Shown here piece by piece: positions 63,240 through 64,000 of a stretch of 64,000 nt of DNA. Both the position numbers and the translations under genes were made by a program. Numbering within the stretch: position 1 is the first letter of the stretch; every line of letters begins with the position of its first letter. Below the pieces are notes generated by a model. That model saw nothing but the letters and a program-made list of their open reading frames with translations, ran no database searches and was not told where the DNA came from. The stretch comes from Desulfocapsa sp. (GTDB lineage Bacteria > Desulfobacterota > Desulfobulbia > Desulfobulbales > Desulfocapsaceae), in the NCBI GenBank assembly GCA_030145625.1, contig JAQYVF010000002.1, positions 1 to 64,000 on the forward strand, given 5' to 3'.

Positions 63240-63623
63240 ATGTCGTTAACGAATATAGGTCTCCACAACCTCACCCAGCCCGGATTTAATGCGCTGCAGT
63301 TTTCCCTCATGGGCCTCGGCCTGGTCTTTGGCGGACTTCTCATCATTGCCCTCTACATCACGTTACTCCCCAGGCTGCTCGAATTTACGCAGCGCAAACA
63401 GATATCTCCTGCAAAAACCAAGATAGCTGCAGACAAGAAAGAGGAAGAAGAGATTCTCCTGGCCATTGCCATCGCCTTCCACCTGCACAGCAACTTTCCC
63501 GAGGGCAGCGAACGCATCACCTGGAAGAGTCACGGTGACATGGAATCGCCATCGCCCTGGCTGGTCTCAGGCCGCATGCATTCTCTTACCAGTCGCAAAT
63601 TACCCAATACCTGGAAAAGATAA
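63240..63623 (+). CDS. OadG/MmdD-like gamma subunit
   Basis: 127 residues with one membrane helix (FSLMGLGLVFGGLLIIALYITLL) and a charged tail (KTKIAADKKEEEEIL). The OadG family anchors and assembles sodium-pumping decarboxylases. The ATG at 63240 has no Shine-Dalgarno sequence in the AT-rich upstream, and the gap after mmdA is about 215 bp, so the start or expression may differ. A CATCCC-CTC-GGGATG mini-hairpin at about 63106-63120 lies in that gap. Confidence 0.75.
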   Translation: MSLTNIGLHNLTQPGFNALQFSLMGLGLVFGGLLIIALYITLLPRLLEFTQRKQISPAKTKIAADKKEEEEILLAIAIAFHLHSNFPEGSERITWKSHGDMESPSPWLVSGRMHSLTSRKLPNTWKR

Positions 63624-63715
63624 TGAAGGGTAATTATTCAACACGATTTAACGCACTGTCAGAAGAGTTACACACCACTATTTGACAATCCCCAACAAAC
63701 GCATAACTATACATA

Positions 63716-64000
63716 ATGAAAGAATATAAACTCAAAATTAACGACAACAGCTATACAGTCGTCATCAAGGATGTCACAGATGATGCCGTGCTGGCCGAAG
63801 TGAATGGGAAAAAGCATATTGTCCATATCGATACCATTGCCAATATCACCCCACCCACGGAAAACCGGGAAACAACCCTGACAAGCACGCCTTCCCCCTC
63901 CCCACAACTCTCTTCCCCAGTGGCAAGCAGTGATTCCGGAACCATCATCACCCCCATCCCAGGCCAGATCATCAGCATCAGCGTCAGCCAGGGAGATAAA
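63716..64000 (+). CDS. Biotin carboxyl carrier protein, partial (cut by window end)
   Basis: At least 95 residues visible. An N-terminal segment (MKEYKLKINDNSYTVVI) is followed by a Thr/Pro/Ser-rich linker and the start of a biotinyl/lipoyl domain (GTIITPIPGQIISISVSQGDK). The biotinylated Met-Lys-Met lies beyond the window. The pattern matches the BCCP of methylmalonyl-CoA/oxaloacetate decarboxylases. It belongs with mmdA and the OadG-like gene. Confidence 0.85.
   Translation, partial: MKEYKLKINDNSYTVVIKDVTDDAVLAEVNGKKHIVHIDTIANITPPTENRETTLTSTPSPSPQLSSPVASSDSGTIITPIPGQIISISVSQGDK

Noticed and set aside
1-64000. CRISPR arrays, tRNA and rRNA genes
   Set aside because: No regularly spaced repeats with unique spacers and no cloverleaf or rRNA signature were recognised by reading; a dedicated scan could still find a diverged tRNA.

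Overview
The window reads as chromosomal DNA from a Gram-negative, largely anaerobic sulfur-cycle bacterium, most likely a Desulfobulbales/Desulfobulbaceae-type member of the Desulfobacterota. This is inferred from gene content. Outer-membrane genes (BamA, a TonB-dependent receptor, lipoproteins) sit beside a complete methylmalonyl-CoA route for propionate/succinyl-CoA, several c-type cytochromes, a ferredoxin-thioredoxin-reductase-like protein and two separate bd-superfamily oxygen reductase loci. No rRNA, tRNA, CRISPR array or prophage was seen.

Layout. 0.2-10.1 kb: SDR epimerase, bamA with an extra N-terminal domain, mfd, a YrfG-type phosphatase and a rhodanese/metallo-beta-lactamase protein. 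10.6-16.4 kb: TonB receptor, orphan ABC-type binding protein and large hybrid histidine kinase, a likely sense-and-uptake unit. 16.5-19.1 kb (minus strand): ECF sigma factor, membrane anti-sigma-like protein with a periplasmic glycogen-binding-type domain, a lipoprotein with the same domain type, and a secreted Ser/Gly-repeat protein. 19.6-25.0 kb: di-haem peroxidase, lipoprotein, Hpt protein, tri-haem cytochrome c7 and an AAA ATPase. 25.1-29.0 kb (minus): Rrf2 regulator, DUF4492 protein, cydA, cydB and an unannotated 30-codon CydX-like ORF. 29.5-33.1 kb: a two-gene operon for a CydA-like oxidase whose second subunit carries eight c-type haem motifs.

33.4-48 kb is accessory in character. It holds a decayed IS4-type transposase, a redox/light-repair operon (DUF523-DUF1722, glutaredoxin, FTR-like, DCC thiol protein, class II photolyase, lipocalin), a decayed membrane gene, and a six-gene lipid-modification operon (DUF1295, DUF2177, flavin amine oxidase, DUF1365, Cfa-like methyltransferase, DUF2878). 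That operon lies between two direct repeats of about 415 bp. Each repeat holds a copy of a 60-residue protein plus the 3' end of a CrtI-like oxidoreductase gene. A third paralogue of the small protein is divergent from a PAS-LuxR regulator. Two of the three copies share a roughly 40-bp upstream element containing GATAG-N17-CTATC. This small-protein/regulator set is the best candidate here for an undescribed system.

49.5-52.1 kb: HDOD protein and a REC-GGDEF-HD-GYP-like protein. 52.3-64 kb: propionyl-CoA synthetase, sucC, a catalytically degenerate glycerophosphodiesterase-like gene, sucD, csaA, split methylmalonyl-CoA mutase with its GTPase chaperone, epimerase, and a biotin-dependent carboxyltransferase/decarboxylase (alpha, OadG-like gamma, and a biotin-carrier subunit cut by the window end). 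Together these interconvert propionate, methylmalonyl-CoA, succinyl-CoA and succinate with ATP and possibly sodium-gradient coupling.
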